Shown in pieces: positions 26,186-35,941 of a stretch of 64,000 nt of DNA (its first letter is position 1; the number at the start of each line of letters is the position of its first letter). Made by a program: the position numbers and the translations under genes. The notes under the pieces were generated by a model. That model made no database searches. It saw nothing but the letters and a program-made list of their open reading frames with translations, and was not told the DNA's origin. This DNA comes from Streptomyces spiroverticillatus. Its GTDB lineage: Bacteria > Actinomycetota > Actinomycetes > Streptomycetales > Streptomycetaceae. The DNA is taken from NCBI GenBank assembly GCA_014650415.1, contig BMUX01000001.1, forward strand, positions 645,266 through 709,265, in the 5' to 3' direction.

Positions 26186-27544
26186 TTAGCCCAGCGCGGA
26201 CTTGACCACGTCCGCCAGGCGGCCGGCGACGGCCTTCGCCTGGTCGATGTCGGCGGCCTCGACCATCACGCGCACCAGCGGCTCGGTGCCCGAGGGGCGC
26301 AGCAGCACCCGGCCGGTGGAGCCCAGCTCGCGCTCGGCGTCGGCCACGGCGGCCGACAGCTCCGGCGAGGTGGCGACGCGGGACTTGTCGACATCCGGCA
26401 CGTTGATGAGGATCTGCGGCAGCCGGTTCATGACGCCCGCGAGGTCCGCGAGGCTGCGGCCGGTGGCGGCGACGCGCGCGGCCAGCATCAGGCCGGTCAG
26501 CGTGCCGTCGCCGGTCGTGGCGTGGTCCAGGACGATGACGTGCCCGGACTGCTCGCCGCCGAGCGCGTAGCCGTGCTCCTTCATCGACTCCAGCACGTAG
26601 CGGTCGCCGACGCCGGTCTGCACGACATCGATGCCTTCGCCCTCCATGGCCAGCTTGAAGCCGAGGTTGGACATGACCGTGCCGACGACGGTGTTCTTGC
26701 GGAGCTGACCGGCCTCGCGCATGGCGAGCGCCAGCACGGCGAGGATCTGGTCGCCGTCGACCTCTTCGCCCTTGTGGTTCACGGCCAGGCAGCGGTCGGC
26801 GTCACCGTCGTGCGCGACACCCAGGTCGGCGCCGTTCTCGACCACGGCGGCGCGCAGGCGCTCCATGTGGGTGGAGCCGTAGCCGTCGTTGATGTTGAGG
26901 CCGTCGGGCTCCGCGCCGATGGTGATGATCTCGGCCCCGGCGCGCGCGAACGCCTCCGGGGAGACGCGGGAGGCCGCGCCGTGCGCCTCGTCGAGGACGA
27001 CCTTCAGGCCGTCGAGACGGTTCGGCAGCACGCCCATGAGGTGGGCGATGTACTTGTCGAAGCCCTCGTCGTAGTCGGTGACCCGGCCGACGCCCGCACC
27101 GGTCGGACGGTCCCAGGCCTCGCCGCTGCGGTGCTGCTCGTAGAGGTTCTCGATGCGCACCTCCAGCTCGTCCGCCAGCTTGTGGCCGCCGCGCGCGAAG
27201 AACTTGATGCCGTTGTCGGGCATCGCGTTGTGGCTGGCGGAGAGCATCACGCCGAGGTCGGCGCCCAGCGCACCGGTGAGATACGCCACCGCGGGGGTGG
27301 GCAGCACACCGACGCGCAGGACGTCCACGCCCGCGCTCGCCAGACCCGCCACGACGGCGGCCTCCAGGAACTCTCCCGACGCCCGCGGGTCCCGTCCCAC
27401 CACTGCCGTCGGCCGATGGCCCGCGAAAGTGCCCGCCTCGGCGAGCACGTGCGCGGCCGCGACCGACAGACCGAGCGCCAGCTCCGCCGTCAGATCCGCA
27501 TTGGCCTCGCCGCGCACACCGTCCGTGCCGAAGAGTCGTCCCAC
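26186..27544 (-). CDS. glmM: Phosphoglucosamine mutase
   Basis: GlmM converts glucosamine-6-phosphate to glucosamine-1-phosphate. GTG 27544 with GGAGGA six bases upstream gives a 452-residue protein starting [15 protein letters not shown], the usual family N-terminus and length. The phosphoserine loop is [14 protein letters not shown], the metal loop is [10 protein letters not shown], the sugar loop is GEQSGH, and the phosphate-binding loop is [14 protein letters not shown]. It lies downstream of rplM-rpsI in the same orientation but behind a terminator. Confidence 0.96.
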   Translation of the reverse strand: MGRLFGTDGVRGEANADLTAELALGLSVAAAHVLAEAGTFAGHRPTAVVGRDPRASGEFLEAAVVAGLASAGVDVLRVGVLPTPAVAYLTGALGADLGVMLSASHNAMPDNGIKFFARGGHKLADELEVRIENLYEQHRSGEAWDRPTGAGVGRVTDYDEGFDKYIAHLMGVLPNRLDGLKVVLDEAHGAASRVSPEAFARAGAEIITIGAEPDGLNINDGYGSTHMERLRAAVVENGADLGVAHDGDADRCLAVNHKGEEVDGDQILAVLALAMREAGQLRKNTVVGTVMSNLGFKLAMEGEGIDVVQTGVGDRYVLESMKEHGYALGGEQSGHVIVLDHATTGDGTLTGLMLAARVAATGRSLADLAGVMNRLPQILINVPDVDKSRVATSPELSAAVADAERELGSTGRVLLRPSGTEPLVRVMVEAADIDQAKAVAGRLADVVKSALG

Positions 27545-27674
27545 AGCTGTCCTCCGAAATGCCGTCGTGCTTCGAAAACGCGACCCGCAACAGGCTCTGA
27601 GCGTTTCGTGCCCGTTATACGCCCGAGAGAGTCCAATAAGCGTCAGAAAAGGGTTATAAGTCGAACTAAACGAA

Positions 27675-27706
27675 CGCCCCGGTGGCACGAGAGTGCCACC
27701 GGGGCG
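27675..27706 (-). terminator. Hairpin terminator after rpsI
   Basis: A perfect 14-bp stem CGCCCCGGTGGCAC - GAGA - GTGCCACCGGGGCG lies 58 bases past the rpsI stop. It closes the rplM-rpsI transcript before glmM. Confidence 0.85.
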
Positions 27707-27764
27707 AACGGTGATGCCGTGATGCAGCAGCCGCACCGCGTGAGCGGTACGGGCAGGCGCGTGA

Positions 27765-28289
27765 TTAGCGCTTGCTGTACTGCGGCGCCTTGCGGGCCTT
27801 CTTGAGACCGGCCTTCTTGCGCTCGACCGCACGGTCGTCGCGGGAGAGGAAGCCGGCCTTCTTCAGCGTGGCGCGGTTGTTGTCGACGTCGGCCTCGTTC
27901 AGCGCACGGGCGACACCCAGACGGAGCGCACCGGCCTGGCCGGACACGCCGCCACCCGAGATGCGGGCGATGACGTCGTAGCGGTCGTCCAGCTCGAGCA
28001 CCTTGAAGGGCTCGTTGACTTCCTGCTGGTGGACCTTGTTCGGGAAGTAGTCCTCGAGCGTACGCCCGTTGATCTTCCACTTGCCGGTGCCCGGAACGAT
28101 CCGGACGCGGGCGATGGCGTTCTTGCGACGGCCAAGGCCGGCGGCGGGCTGCGGGTCGCCGAAGCGGCCGGCGAGCGACTCGCTCGTGTACTCGCCCTCG
28201 ACGGGAACCTCGGACTCGAAGGTGGTGACCTCCGCGAAGGTCTCCTCTTCGGTACCCTCGACGGGCGTCTCAACAGTGGTCTCGGCCAC
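27765..28289 (-). CDS. rpsI: 30S ribosomal protein S9
   Basis: S9 binds the 30S head, and its C-terminal tail ([12 protein letters not shown]) reaches the P-site tRNA. The globular part begins [20 protein letters not shown]. In front of it is a 50-residue acidic extension ([21 protein letters not shown]...), common in actinobacterial S9 but absent in enteric ones; total length 174. It follows rplM by 45 bases in the usual L13-S9 operon. Confidence 0.97.
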   Translation of the reverse strand: MAETTVETPVEGTEEETFAEVTTFESEVPVEGEYTSESLAGRFGDPQPAAGLGRRKNAIARVRIVPGTGKWKINGRTLEDYFPNKVHQQEVNEPFKVLELDDRYDVIARISGGGVSGQAGALRLGVARALNEADVDNNRATLKKAGFLSRDDRAVERKKAGLKKARKAPQYSKR

Positions 28290-28334
28290 GATTCTCCTCA
28301 GATCTTTCTGTACGTCTTAGGGGGGTGGCCGGAA

Positions 28335-28778
28335 CTACTGCGCGACCTGGGTGATCTCGAACGGGACCGGCTGCTGAGCAGCGTGCGGGTGGGTGTCGCC
28401 CGCGTAGACCTTGAGCTTCGAGAGCATCTGACGGCCGAGGGTGTTCTTGGGGATCATGCCCTTGATGGCCTTCTCGACGGCCTTCTCCGGGCTCTTCTCC
28501 ATGAGCTCGTCGTAGCGCATCGAGCGCAGACCGCCCGGGAAGCCCGAGTGGCGGTACGCCATCTTCTGGGTCTTCTTGTTGCCCGACAGGTGGATCTTGT
28601 CGGCGTTGATGATGATGACGAAGTCACCCATGTCCATGTGCGGGGCATAGGTCGGCTTGTGCTTGCCTCGCAGGAGGTTCGCAGCCGTGGTCGCCAGACG
28701 GCCCAGGACGATGTCCTGCGCGTCGATGATGTGCCACTGGCGAGTGACATCGCCGGGCTTGGGGCTGTACGTACGCAC
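28335..28778 (-). CDS. rplM: 50S ribosomal protein L13
   Basis: L13 is an early-assembly 23S rRNA binder. The 147-residue sequence [20 protein letters not shown] with [27 protein letters not shown] and [25 protein letters not shown] is canonical. It is first in the rplM-rpsI operon. The 228-base gap to the ABC-F gene should hold its promoter, but I see no convincing -35/-10 pair. Confidence 0.97.
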   Translation of the reverse strand: MRTYSPKPGDVTRQWHIIDAQDIVLGRLATTAANLLRGKHKPTYAPHMDMGDFVIIINADKIHLSGNKKTQKMAYRHSGFPGGLRSMRYDELMEKSPEKAVEKAIKGMIPKNTLGRQMLSKLKVYAGDTHPHAAQQPVPFEITQVAQ

Positions 28779-29006
28779 TTCGTAGCCTTCGCTTCTTCAG
28801 TGGATGGAAACCAGACACACCTGAAGCGATCATGCAGCTGGGGCCCACACTGCCGGGATCGAGCCCGTATGCGAGCCACTGGTAACTGCTCCAGGGAACC
28901 TACGCACGGTCCGCTTTTCGCCGGTGAGGGCAGCGGCCATACGTATAACAACAGTCGAGACTACCCGCGCCACCCCGTACGGGTCAAAACGCGTCGCCCC
29001 ACCCGC

Positions 29007-30626
29007 TCACCTCGCCCGTTCCACCCGCCGCTCGTCCCAGACCGGCTCCGGCGTCTCCCGTACGACCCCGTCCGACCCGAAGACCAGGTAGCGGTCGAAG
29101 GACTTCGCGAACCACCGGTCGTGCGTGACGGCGAGCACGGTCCCCTCGTACGCCTCAAGACCTTCCTGGAGGGCCTCCGCCGACTCCAGGTCGAGGTTGT
29201 CCGTCGGCTCGTCGAGCAGCAGCGCGGTCGTCCCGCGCAGTTCGAGCAGCAGGATCTGGAAGCGGGCCTGCTGGCCGCCCGACAGCCGGTCGAAGCTCTG
29301 GTCGCCCTGGCCCTCCAGCTCGTACCGCCGCAGCACGGACATCGCGCCGCCCCGGTCCTTGGAGTGCTCGGCCCACAGAATGTCGACAAGCGTGCGGCCC
29401 ATCAGCTCCGGGTGCGCGTGCGTCTGCGCGAAGTGCCCGGCCACGACCCGCGCGCCCAGCTTCCACATGCCGGTGTGCTGGACGTCGTCCCCGGCCAGCA
29501 GCCGCAGGAAGTGCGACTTGCCGGAGCCGTTCGACCCGAGGACGGCGACCCGCTCCCCGTAGAAGACCTCCAGGTCGAAGGGCTTCATCAGGCCGGTCAG
29601 CTCAAGGCCCTCGCACGTGATGGCCCGCACCCCGGTGCGCCCGCCGCGCAGCCGCATCCGGATGTCCTGGTCGCGCGGCGGCTCCGGCGGCGGCCCGACC
29701 TCCTCGAACTTCCGCAGCCGCGTCTGGGCTGCCGCGTACCGGGACGCCAGCTCATGGCTGATCGAGGCCGCCTGCCGCAGGTTCAGCACCAGCTTCTTCA
29801 GCTGCGCGTGCTTCTCGTCCCAGCGCCGGCGCAGCTCCTCGAAGCGCGCGAAGCGCTCCTTGCGGGCCTCGTGATACGTGTCGAACCCGCCGCCGTGGAT
29901 CCAGACCTCCGACCCCGTCGGCCCCGGCTCCACGCTGGCGATCTTCTCCGCCGCCCGCGACAGCAGCTCCCGGTCGTGGCTGACGAAGAGAACCGTCTTC
30001 CGGGTCTCCTTGAGCTTGCCCTCCAGCCACCGCTTGCCGGGCACGTCCAGATAGTTGTCCGGCTCGTCGAGCAGCAGCACTTCGTCCGGGCCGCGCAGCA
30101 ACGCCTCCAGCACGAGCCTCTTCTGCTCGCCGCCGCTGAGCGTGCGCACCTCCCGCCACTGCGCCTTCTCGTACGGGACCCCGAGCGCGGCCATGGTGCA
30201 CATGTCCCAGACGGTCTCGGCCTCGTACCCCTGGACCTCGGCCCAGTCGCTCAGCGCCTGGGCGTACTCCATCTGCGCGGCTTCGTCGTCCCGCTCCAGA
30301 ATCGCCGTCTCGGCCTTGTCGACGGCGGCGGCGGCTTCTCGGATACGGGGCTGCGCGACGGACACCAGCAAATCCCGGACCGTCCGCTCGTCCCTCACGG
30401 ACCCCACGAACTGCCCCATCACCCCGAGCCCACCGCTCACGGTGACCGACCCGCCGTGGGCCTGGATCTCCCCGGCGATGATCTTCAGCAGCGTGGTCTT
30501 CCCGGCCCCGTTGGGCCCCACGAGCGCGACGACCGCTCCCTCGCCCACCCGGAACGAGACGTCACCGAGCAGCACCCGCCCGTCCGGCAAGTAGTACTCG
30601 ACGTGTCCGACCTCAAGATGTCCCAT
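29007..30626 (-). CDS. ABC-F family ATP-binding protein
   Basis: A 539-residue protein with two ABC ATPase domains and no membrane part, as in ABC-F translation factors and antibiotic target-protection proteins. Domain 1: GPNGAGKTTLLKIIAG, LSGGEQKRLVLEALL, LLLDEPDNYLD. Domain 2: GSNGSGKSHFLRLLAG, LSGGQQARFQILLLELRG, LLLDEPTDNLDL. The linker between them is charged (RFARFEELRRRWDEKHAQLKKLV). ATG 30626 follows GGTGAG. It lies next to ribosomal genes, which fits a ribosome-linked role. The subfamily cannot be fixed by eye; target protection is possible but not shown. Confidence 0.88.
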   Translation of the reverse strand: MGHLEVGHVEYYLPDGRVLLGDVSFRVGEGAVVALVGPNGAGKTTLLKIIAGEIQAHGGSVTVSGGLGVMGQFVGSVRDERTVRDLLVSVAQPRIREAAAAVDKAETAILERDDEAAQMEYAQALSDWAEVQGYEAETVWDMCTMAALGVPYEKAQWREVRTLSGGEQKRLVLEALLRGPDEVLLLDEPDNYLDVPGKRWLEGKLKETRKTVLFVSHDRELLSRAAEKIASVEPGPTGSEVWIHGGGFDTYHEARKERFARFEELRRRWDEKHAQLKKLVLNLRQAASISHELASRYAAAQTRLRKFEEVGPPPEPPRDQDIRMRLRGGRTGVRAITCEGLELTGLMKPFDLEVFYGERVAVLGSNGSGKSHFLRLLAGDDVQHTGMWKLGARVVAGHFAQTHAHPELMGRTLVDILWAEHSKDRGGAMSVLRRYELEGQGDQSFDRLSGGQQARFQILLLELRGTTALLLDEPTDNLDLESAEALQEGLEAYEGTVLAVTHDRWFAKSFDRYLVFGSDGVVRETPEPVWDERRVERAR

Positions 30627-30712
30627 ACGGGCATTCTCACCGCCCGCCCCTCCCCGCCCCAACCGCTTTACGCCCGGGTACCACGGGGGCCGGTGTCATT
30701 AGGATGCGCCCC

Positions 30713-31999
30713 ATGAGCATCGGGCATGGGGGACCTTCGGACGCCCCCGGGGCAAACCCCCCTCACGGCACCCCTCAACCACCCACCCCCCAGGGCCACT
30801 TCGGCCCACCCCCCACGCCCACCCCACCTCCGGCCGCCGCACCCGCTCCCGCCGGTCCCCCTTCCGCCGGCCTGCCTGCCGCCAGCCCTCCTTGGGCGGC
30901 GGGGCCGACTCCGCCTGGCGCTCCCGCCGGCCCCCCTTCCGCCAGCCCCCCTGCGGCTCCCGCTTTCGCCAGCCCTCCTTGGGCGGCGGGGCCGCCCCCC
31001 GGGGGCGGAACGGGCGGGCAAGGGGGGCGGCCCCTCCCGCTCCCGGCCCAGCCCGGCACCCCCCGGCCCACCCCCGACACCGCCGCACCCTTCAGCGCCC
31101 CGCACACCCCGACCCCGCACAACCCCTACGCGGCCCCACACGCCCCACACGCCCCACAAGGCCCGACCGCCCAGGTCACCCCCACCACCCCCACCCCCGA
31201 CTGGTCCGCCCTCGCCGACGCCGCCACCACCCGCACCCGCCGCAAACGCCTCCTCTACATCGGCGGCGCCCTCCTCGCCACCCTCACCGTCGCCGCCCTC
31301 GTCACCACCGCGATCGTCTCCTCCGGCACCTCCCCCTCCGACGGCAAGAACACCTCCCTGCCCTCCCCGGAGTCCCTCCCCACCGACCCCGGCGCCCCGA
31401 CCCCGTCCTTCTCCCCGGTCGCACCCCCGCCCCCGCCGGACCCCAAGGAGTTCATCTCCAGCGCCGAGAAGGACAAGGCCCCCCTCAGCGCCGACACCCT
31501 CTTCCCCGGCAACTCCCTCACCCTGGAGGGCCGCACCTACCCCAAGGGCGCCACGAACCGCGTCACCGACTGCGCCTCGGGCACCCAGGGCAACCTCGGC
31601 GGCATCCTCAACGCCAACGGCTGCACCCAGCTCATCCGCGCCACCTTCACCAAGGACGGCGCGGCCGTCACCGTCGGCGTGGCGGTCTTCCCCACCGAGG
31701 CCCAGGCCCTCAAGGCCAAGAACCAGGTGAAGGACGGCGTCGCCTCCCTCCCCGGCTCCGGCGTCCCCACCTTCTGCCGCAACGGCACGATCTGCCGCAA
31801 GACCGCCAACTCCTACGGCCGCTACGCCTACTTCACCGTCAGCGGCTTCACCGACAACAAGCGCAACGTCACCCCCAAGGACAAGAACGTCTTCGCCCTC
31901 GGCGACGACGCGGCGAAGTACACCTTCCTGCGCATCGTCGAACGCGGCCGCGTCCAGGCCTCCGCCGCAGCCACCGCCGACACCACCGCCAGCAGCTGA
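30713..31999 (+). CDS. Proline-rich single-pass membrane protein
   Basis: A 428-residue protein that I do not recognise. Its first 180 residues are low-complexity Pro/Ala/Gly with repeats of PPWAAGP, which derive from the GC-rich dispersed repeat. One membrane helix (LLYIGGALLATLTVAALVTTAIV) near residue 185 is followed by an extracellular Ser/Pro stalk. The globular domain after it has four cysteines (DCASGTQ, NGCTQL, FCRNG, ICRKT), probably two disulfides. AGGA nine bases before ATG 30713 favours this start over 30704. The orientation, N-terminus inside, follows from Arg/Lys-rich TRRKRL before the helix. Confidence 0.7.
   Translation: MSIGHGGPSDAPGANPPHGTPQPPTPQGHFGPPPTPTPPPAAAPAPAGPPSAGLPAASPPWAAGPTPPGAPAGPPSASPPAAPAFASPPWAAGPPPGGGTGGQGGRPLPLPAQPGTPRPTPDTAAPFSAPHTPTPHNPYAAPHAPHAPQGPTAQVTPTTPTPDWSALADAATTRTRRKRLLYIGGALLATLTVAALVTTAIVSSGTSPSDGKNTSLPSPESLPTDPGAPTPSFSPVAPPPPPDPKEFISSAEKDKAPLSADTLFPGNSLTLEGRTYPKGATNRVTDCASGTQGNLGGILNANGCTQLIRATFTKDGAAVTVGVAVFPTEAQALKAKNQVKDGVASLPGSGVPTFCRNGTICRKTANSYGRYAYFTVSGFTDNKRNVTPKDKNVFALGDDAAKYTFLRIVERGRVQASAAATADTTASS
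30978..31032. repeat. GC-rich dispersed repeat, copy inside a coding region
   Basis: Fifty-five bases, identical to 21613-21666 except for one extra G in a G-run. Here the repeat is translated as PPWAAGPPPGGGTGGQGG within the low-complexity part of the membrane protein. A shorter partial copy lies 87 bases upstream. Confidence 0.75.
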
Positions 32000-32147
32000 C
32001 AACCACCCCGCCGGAGCCCGTCGTCCACCGCCGGGGCCTGTGCCGATGCCGTACAGGCCCCGGCCCGCCCCTGGCGACCCATCCGCCCCCTGACTACCCT
32101 GTCGCCGGGCCGCAACTAGGGCCGCCGCCATCGGGGAGCTGGAGCAC

Positions 32148-33413
32148 ATGAACACGGGCAGGAACGAAGAACAGCGCACACCGGACACCCCTGCCCCACC
32201 CCGGCCCCCCGCCGAGTCCTCAAAACCCGCCCCCGAGGACCGCTCCCCGACGGACACCACCCCGTCCAGCCCCACCCCCAAGCGCCCCGCGCCCACAACC
32301 GACCGCCCGGCCCCCGAGCAGCAGCGCCCGGAGCCCGCGCCGCAGCACCCTCGAGCCACCCCCGACCGCCCAACCTCCACCCAGAGCCGCCCACCCCGCC
32401 CGGAAACCCCGCGAAAGCCCACCCGCCCCGAACTCCCCCTCCGCAAAACCCCCACCCCCGAACCCAAGCCCAAGGCCGACCCCACCCCCAAGCCGGAACC
32501 CAAGCCCACCCCCAAGCCCGACACCGCCACCCCGGCCCCCGAGTCCCACACAACCGAGCTGAGCACCGCCAAGCCCCGCCGCAGCTGGCCCCAGGCCGTC
32601 CCGCACCAGCAGTCCCCCGCCACCCCGCAACCCCCCACCCCGACCGCCCGCCCGGTCCCGGCAGCCCGCCCCGCACCGGCCTCGCGCCCCGCCCCGGCTT
32701 CCGGCACCACCTGGACCGCCCGCCCCGCTCCCCGGCGCGCCACCGCCTCGTCCCCCGCCGCAGCCCCGGCCCCGGCGCACCAGGACACCCGCACCCCGCC
32801 CACCGACCCGGGCCGCGCCTGGGCCCACACCCCGTACCCCGGCATCAGCACGGGCACCGGCACCGCCACCCCGCACTTCAGCCAGCACCGCCAGCAGCCC
32901 GACGACGCCCCCGAGCAGGCCCCCCTCGCCGCGGCCCCGACCCCGGACCAGCGCCGCGCCCGGTACCGCGCCCGCGCCACCGGCTTCACCACCGGCACCC
33001 TGCACGCGCTGGGCTTCACCCTGCTCGCGGTGTACGAGTTCTACCGGACCTCGGTGCACAACCTCACCGAGGTCCAGCGCGCCGCCGGCGGCTCCACCGC
33101 ACTGCGCGACATCGCCAACCTCCAGGCCGACCTGGTGCAGCAGAGCGCGTACGGCGTCATCAGCGACATCGCCCGCGTCCTCACCTTCGACCAGCCCCGC
33201 GCCGCCCTGTGGACCGCGGTCTTCCTGGCCGTCCTGGTCCGCCTCAACCACCACGGTCCCGCCCGCATCCAGCTGGGCATCTCCGTACTGGCCGCCGGGT
33301 ACTGCGCCCTGCTCGCCCTGCTCTGGTTCCCCTTCCTCTACGCGCTCGGCAGCATCACCTTCGTCGCCCTGGCCGCGACCGGCGTGGTCCTCTGGGCGGC
33401 CACCCGACGCTGA
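32148..33413 (+). CDS. Proline-rich membrane protein with C-terminal TM cluster
   Basis: A 421-residue protein of unknown function, preceded by GGAGCTGGAG. The first 260 residues are Pro/Lys/Thr-rich, including KPEPKPTPKPD-type repeats, and probably disordered. From residue 280 there are about four membrane segments (FTTGTLHALGFTLLAVYEFY, ALWTAVFLAVLVRLN, IQLGISVLAAGYCALLALLW, YALGSITFVALAATGVVLWA). An amphipathic segment (LTEVQRAAGGSTALRDIANL) lies between the first two. It starts 149 bases after the preceding proline-rich gene and could be co-transcribed with it. Confidence 0.7.
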   Translation: MNTGRNEEQRTPDTPAPPRPPAESSKPAPEDRSPTDTTPSSPTPKRPAPTTDRPAPEQQRPEPAPQHPRATPDRPTSTQSRPPRPETPRKPTRPELPLRKTPTPEPKPKADPTPKPEPKPTPKPDTATPAPESHTTELSTAKPRRSWPQAVPHQQSPATPQPPTPTARPVPAARPAPASRPAPASGTTWTARPAPRRATASSPAAAPAPAHQDTRTPPTDPGRAWAHTPYPGISTGTGTATPHFSQHRQQPDDAPEQAPLAAAPTPDQRRARYRARATGFTTGTLHALGFTLLAVYEFYRTSVHNLTEVQRAAGGSTALRDIANLQADLVQQSAYGVISDIARVLTFDQPRAALWTAVFLAVLVRLNHHGPARIQLGISVLAAGYCALLALLWFPFLYALGSITFVALAATGVVLWAATRR

Positions 33414-33436
33414 CGGGCCGCCGGGGGGGCGGGGGC

Positions 33437-34213
33437 TCAGCCCTGGTAGACCATCGTGCAGAGCAGGGTGTCGTCCCCCTTCACCCGCCAGAACCAGTAG
33501 AAGGTCTTGTCGTCGACGGCCCGGCTGCACCCGGTCCGACCGGTCCCCGGCCCGTACACCCCGGTGATGTGCAGCACGGTGTCGTAGGGCTTGACGAGCT
33601 TCTTCGACTTGCAGTCGACCGCCGTCATGGACCCGAGCCGCATGGTCGCCCCGGCCGCCCCGGTGCCCTTCTCGGCGAGCACGCAGTACCCGGCCTTGTA
33701 CTGCCGGGTCAGGCACAGCACCCGCTTGCCCTTGTCGGAGCGGTGCACCACGTACGACAGACCGTCCCCCGTGGGGCAGGCGCTCCACCCGGACCGCACC
33801 GCGCTGACCCGGGTCAGCCCGGCGTCCCCGCCGCAGCCGACCTTCTGGGGTATCCGGGTGTTCCAGCCGCCGCCGGTGTCGAAGAGGGCCAGGCAGTCCC
33901 CGGCGCGGACGGCCGCGAAGGCCTCCCCGATCGCCGCCCGGTCCGCCTCCCGCTCCTCGCCCCCGGAACCGTCCCCCGAGGCCTCACCGGCCCCCGAACT
34001 CCCCGGCACCGGCCCACCGCCGCCCTTGGCCGCGTCGGGCGACCCCTTGGCCGCGCCCTCCCCGGACTTCTTGGGCACGCCCAGCGACACCCCGGCCGCC
34101 TGGGACGGCCGGTCCTCGCCCTCCTTGGACAGGACCCGCGGCACGACCAGCGCCGCGAACAGTGCCACTGCCACCAGCAGCACCCACACCCCGCTCTTCT
34201 TCGCCCCCGTCAT
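33437..34213 (-). CDS. Secreted or membrane-anchored cysteine-rich protein
   Basis: A 258-residue protein whose start is set at ATG 34213 (GGGGG upstream). An N-terminal helix (GVWVLLVAVALFAALVVP) is a signal anchor. A Gly/Ala/Ser-rich linker leads to a domain of about 140 residues with eight cysteines (DCLAL, VGCGG, ACPT, LCLTR, YCVLA, DCKSK, GCSRA, LCTMV), an even number that suggests four disulfides outside the cell. The pattern resembles LppU/SCO-type exported proteins of unknown role in actinomycetes; that match is from memory of the pattern only. It is convergent with the proline-rich gene, 23 bases apart. Confidence 0.68.
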   Translation of the reverse strand: MTGAKKSGVWVLLVAVALFAALVVPRVLSKEGEDRPSQAAGVSLGVPKKSGEGAAKGSPDAAKGGGGPVPGSSGAGEASGDGSGGEEREADRAAIGEAFAAVRAGDCLALFDTGGGWNTRIPQKVGCGGDAGLTRVSAVRSGWSACPTGDGLSYVVHRSDKGKRVLCLTRQYKAGYCVLAEKGTGAAGATMRLGSMTAVDCKSKKLVKPYDTVLHITGVYGPGTGRTGCSRAVDDKTFYWFWRVKGDDTLLCTMVYQG

Positions 34214-34340
34214 CACAGCCCCCGTACGCCACCCGAGTCGATGTCTGAAAACACCTTCGCACAGCCCACTGACAATGACCCGGGACAAGTCACGACAAGC
34301 CCCCTCGCCATCGAGCGCCCCTCACGACCCCCGACCCACA

Positions 34341-35228
34341 TCAACAACAACCGCCCCCGCTCTCCCCACTTCCGGCCCCGCTCCCCGGCAACGTCCGCAC
34401 GTTCCGCGCCTCGACCGCCCGCGCCGCGAGCAACTCGTCCGCCGGATACGCCACTTCCTCCAGGGTGAGCCCGTGCGCCTTCACCACGTGCACCGCCGAG
34501 TCCCGCACCCGCGCCGCCAGCACCTTCGCCGGCCACTCCACGTCCCGGTGCCCGTCCCCGACGTACAACAGCGCACCCACCAGCGACCGCACCATGTTGT
34601 GGCAGAAGGCATCGGCCCGCACCGTCCCGGTGACGACCCCGTCCGCCCCCCGCTCCCACCACAGCTCCTGGAGCGTACGAATCGTCGTCGCCCCCTCGCG
34701 CTTCTTGCAGTACGCCGCGAAGTCGTGCTCACCGACCAGCAAGGCCGAGGCCGCGTTCATCCTCTCGACGTCCAACTCCCAGTCGTGCCACAGCACATGA
34801 CTGCGGATCAGCGGATCGACACCGCCCGGATGGTCCGTCACCCGGTACTGGTACCGCCGCCAGATCGCCGAGAACCGCGCGTTGAACCCCTCGGGCGCCC
34901 GCGCCACGCTCCACACCCGTACGTCGTGCGGAAGCCGCCCCGCGAGCCGCCGCAGCAGCTTCTCCTCGTGCTCCGCCCACACCTGCTCCGGCAGATCCAC
35001 GTGCACCACCTGCCCGCGCGCATGCACCCCGGAGTCGGTCCGCCCGGCCACCGTCAGGTCGAAGTTCACCTCCGACCGGGTCACCGTCCGCAGCGCCGCC
35101 TCGATCTCCCCCTGCACGGTCCGCCGCCCGCTGGGCTGCTTCGCCCACCCGGAGAAGTCCTTGCCCTCGTACGAGAGGTCGAGCCTGACCCGTACGAAAC
35201 CCTCCGCCACCTCTTCAGCCACAGCCAA
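34341..35228 (-). CDS. truA: tRNA pseudouridine(38-40) synthase
   Basis: TruA makes pseudouridine at positions 38-40 of the tRNA anticodon stem. The 295-residue sequence has [15 protein letters not shown] and the catalytic Asp motif [16 protein letters not shown], with [16 protein letters not shown] and [15 protein letters not shown] further on. An extra C-terminal Gly/Ser tail ends in two cysteines (GGGCC). It follows rplQ, as is usual at the end of the alpha operon, but a hairpin lies between them. Confidence 0.95.
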   Translation of the reverse strand: MAVAEEVAEGFVRVRLDLSYEGKDFSGWAKQPSGRRTVQGEIEAALRTVTRSEVNFDLTVAGRTDSGVHARGQVVHVDLPEQVWAEHEEKLLRRLAGRLPHDVRVWSVARAPEGFNARFSAIWRRYQYRVTDHPGGVDPLIRSHVLWHDWELDVERMNAASALLVGEHDFAAYCKKREGATTIRTLQELWWERGADGVVTGTVRADAFCHNMVRSLVGALLYVGDGHRDVEWPAKVLAARVRDSAVHVVKAHGLTLEEVAYPADELLAARAVEARNVRTLPGSGAGSGESGGGCC

Positions 35229-35272
35229 CCTCCACGCTCACCCCGAACCGAAACCCGACCCCGCACAGCAGA

Positions 35273-35308
35273 ACGGGCCCGCCCCCAGAAACCTGGGAAC
35301 GGGCCCGT
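35273..35308 (-). terminator. Hairpin between rplQ and truA
   Basis: ACGGGCCCG pairs with CGGGCCCGT, and inside them CCCAG pairs with CTGGG around AAAC. It lies 27 bases past the rplQ stop and 44 bases before the truA start, so truA expression may depend on readthrough. Confidence 0.7.
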
Positions 35309-35334
35309 CCAGTACAACTCAGCAGTACGAGGTA

Positions 35335-35817
35335 CTACTTGGACTCGTCGCCCTCGGGCTTCGCGTCCTCGACGACCTCAGCCTGCTCGGCCTTGGCGTC
35401 TTCCTTCACGGCGCGCTTCGTGGCGGCCTCGGCCTCGCCCACAGCGTTCTGCTGCACGGTGAGGGCCTCGACCAGCTCGATCACGGCCATCGGGGCGTTG
35501 TCGCCACGACGGTTGCCGATCTTGGTGATGCGCGTGTAACCACCGGGGCGGTTCTCGTAGCGCGGGGCGATCTCGGTGAAGAGCGTGTGGACGATGCTCT
35601 TGTCCGTGATCGTCTGGAGCACCAGGCGACGGTTGTGGATGTCGCCCTTCTTCGCCTTGGTGACGAGACGCTCGGCGACGGGACGCAGACGACGGGCCTT
35701 GGCCTCGGTCGTCGTGATGCGGCCGTGCTCGAACAGCGACTTCGCGAGGTTCGCGAGGAGCAGCTTCTCGTGCGCGGCGCTGCCGCCCAGACGGGCACCC
35801 TTTGCGGGACGCGGCAT
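35335..35817 (-). CDS. rplQ: 50S ribosomal protein L17
   Basis: Last ribosomal gene of the alpha operon. The 160-residue protein has the family start [28 protein letters not shown] and a closing block [32 protein letters not shown]. After that comes an acidic/Ala tail ([19 protein letters not shown]) typical of actinobacteria. The gap to rpoA is 124 bases. Confidence 0.97.
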   Translation of the reverse strand: MPRPAKGARLGGSAAHEKLLLANLAKSLFEHGRITTTEAKARRLRPVAERLVTKAKKGDIHNRRLVLQTITDKSIVHTLFTEIAPRYENRPGGYTRITKIGNRRGDNAPMAVIELVEALTVQQNAVGEAEAATKRAVKEDAKAEQAEVVEDAKPEGDESK

Positions 35818-35941
35818 GGTGTTTCTCCTTGAATCTGCACCGGCCGTATCAGGTACCGGTGTCAGGACCCCACGAGCGGACGCTCACGGGCAGTGTGTGC
35901 CGGGCACGCTCCACACGAGGGGAGCGCACCCGGGGTAAGCC

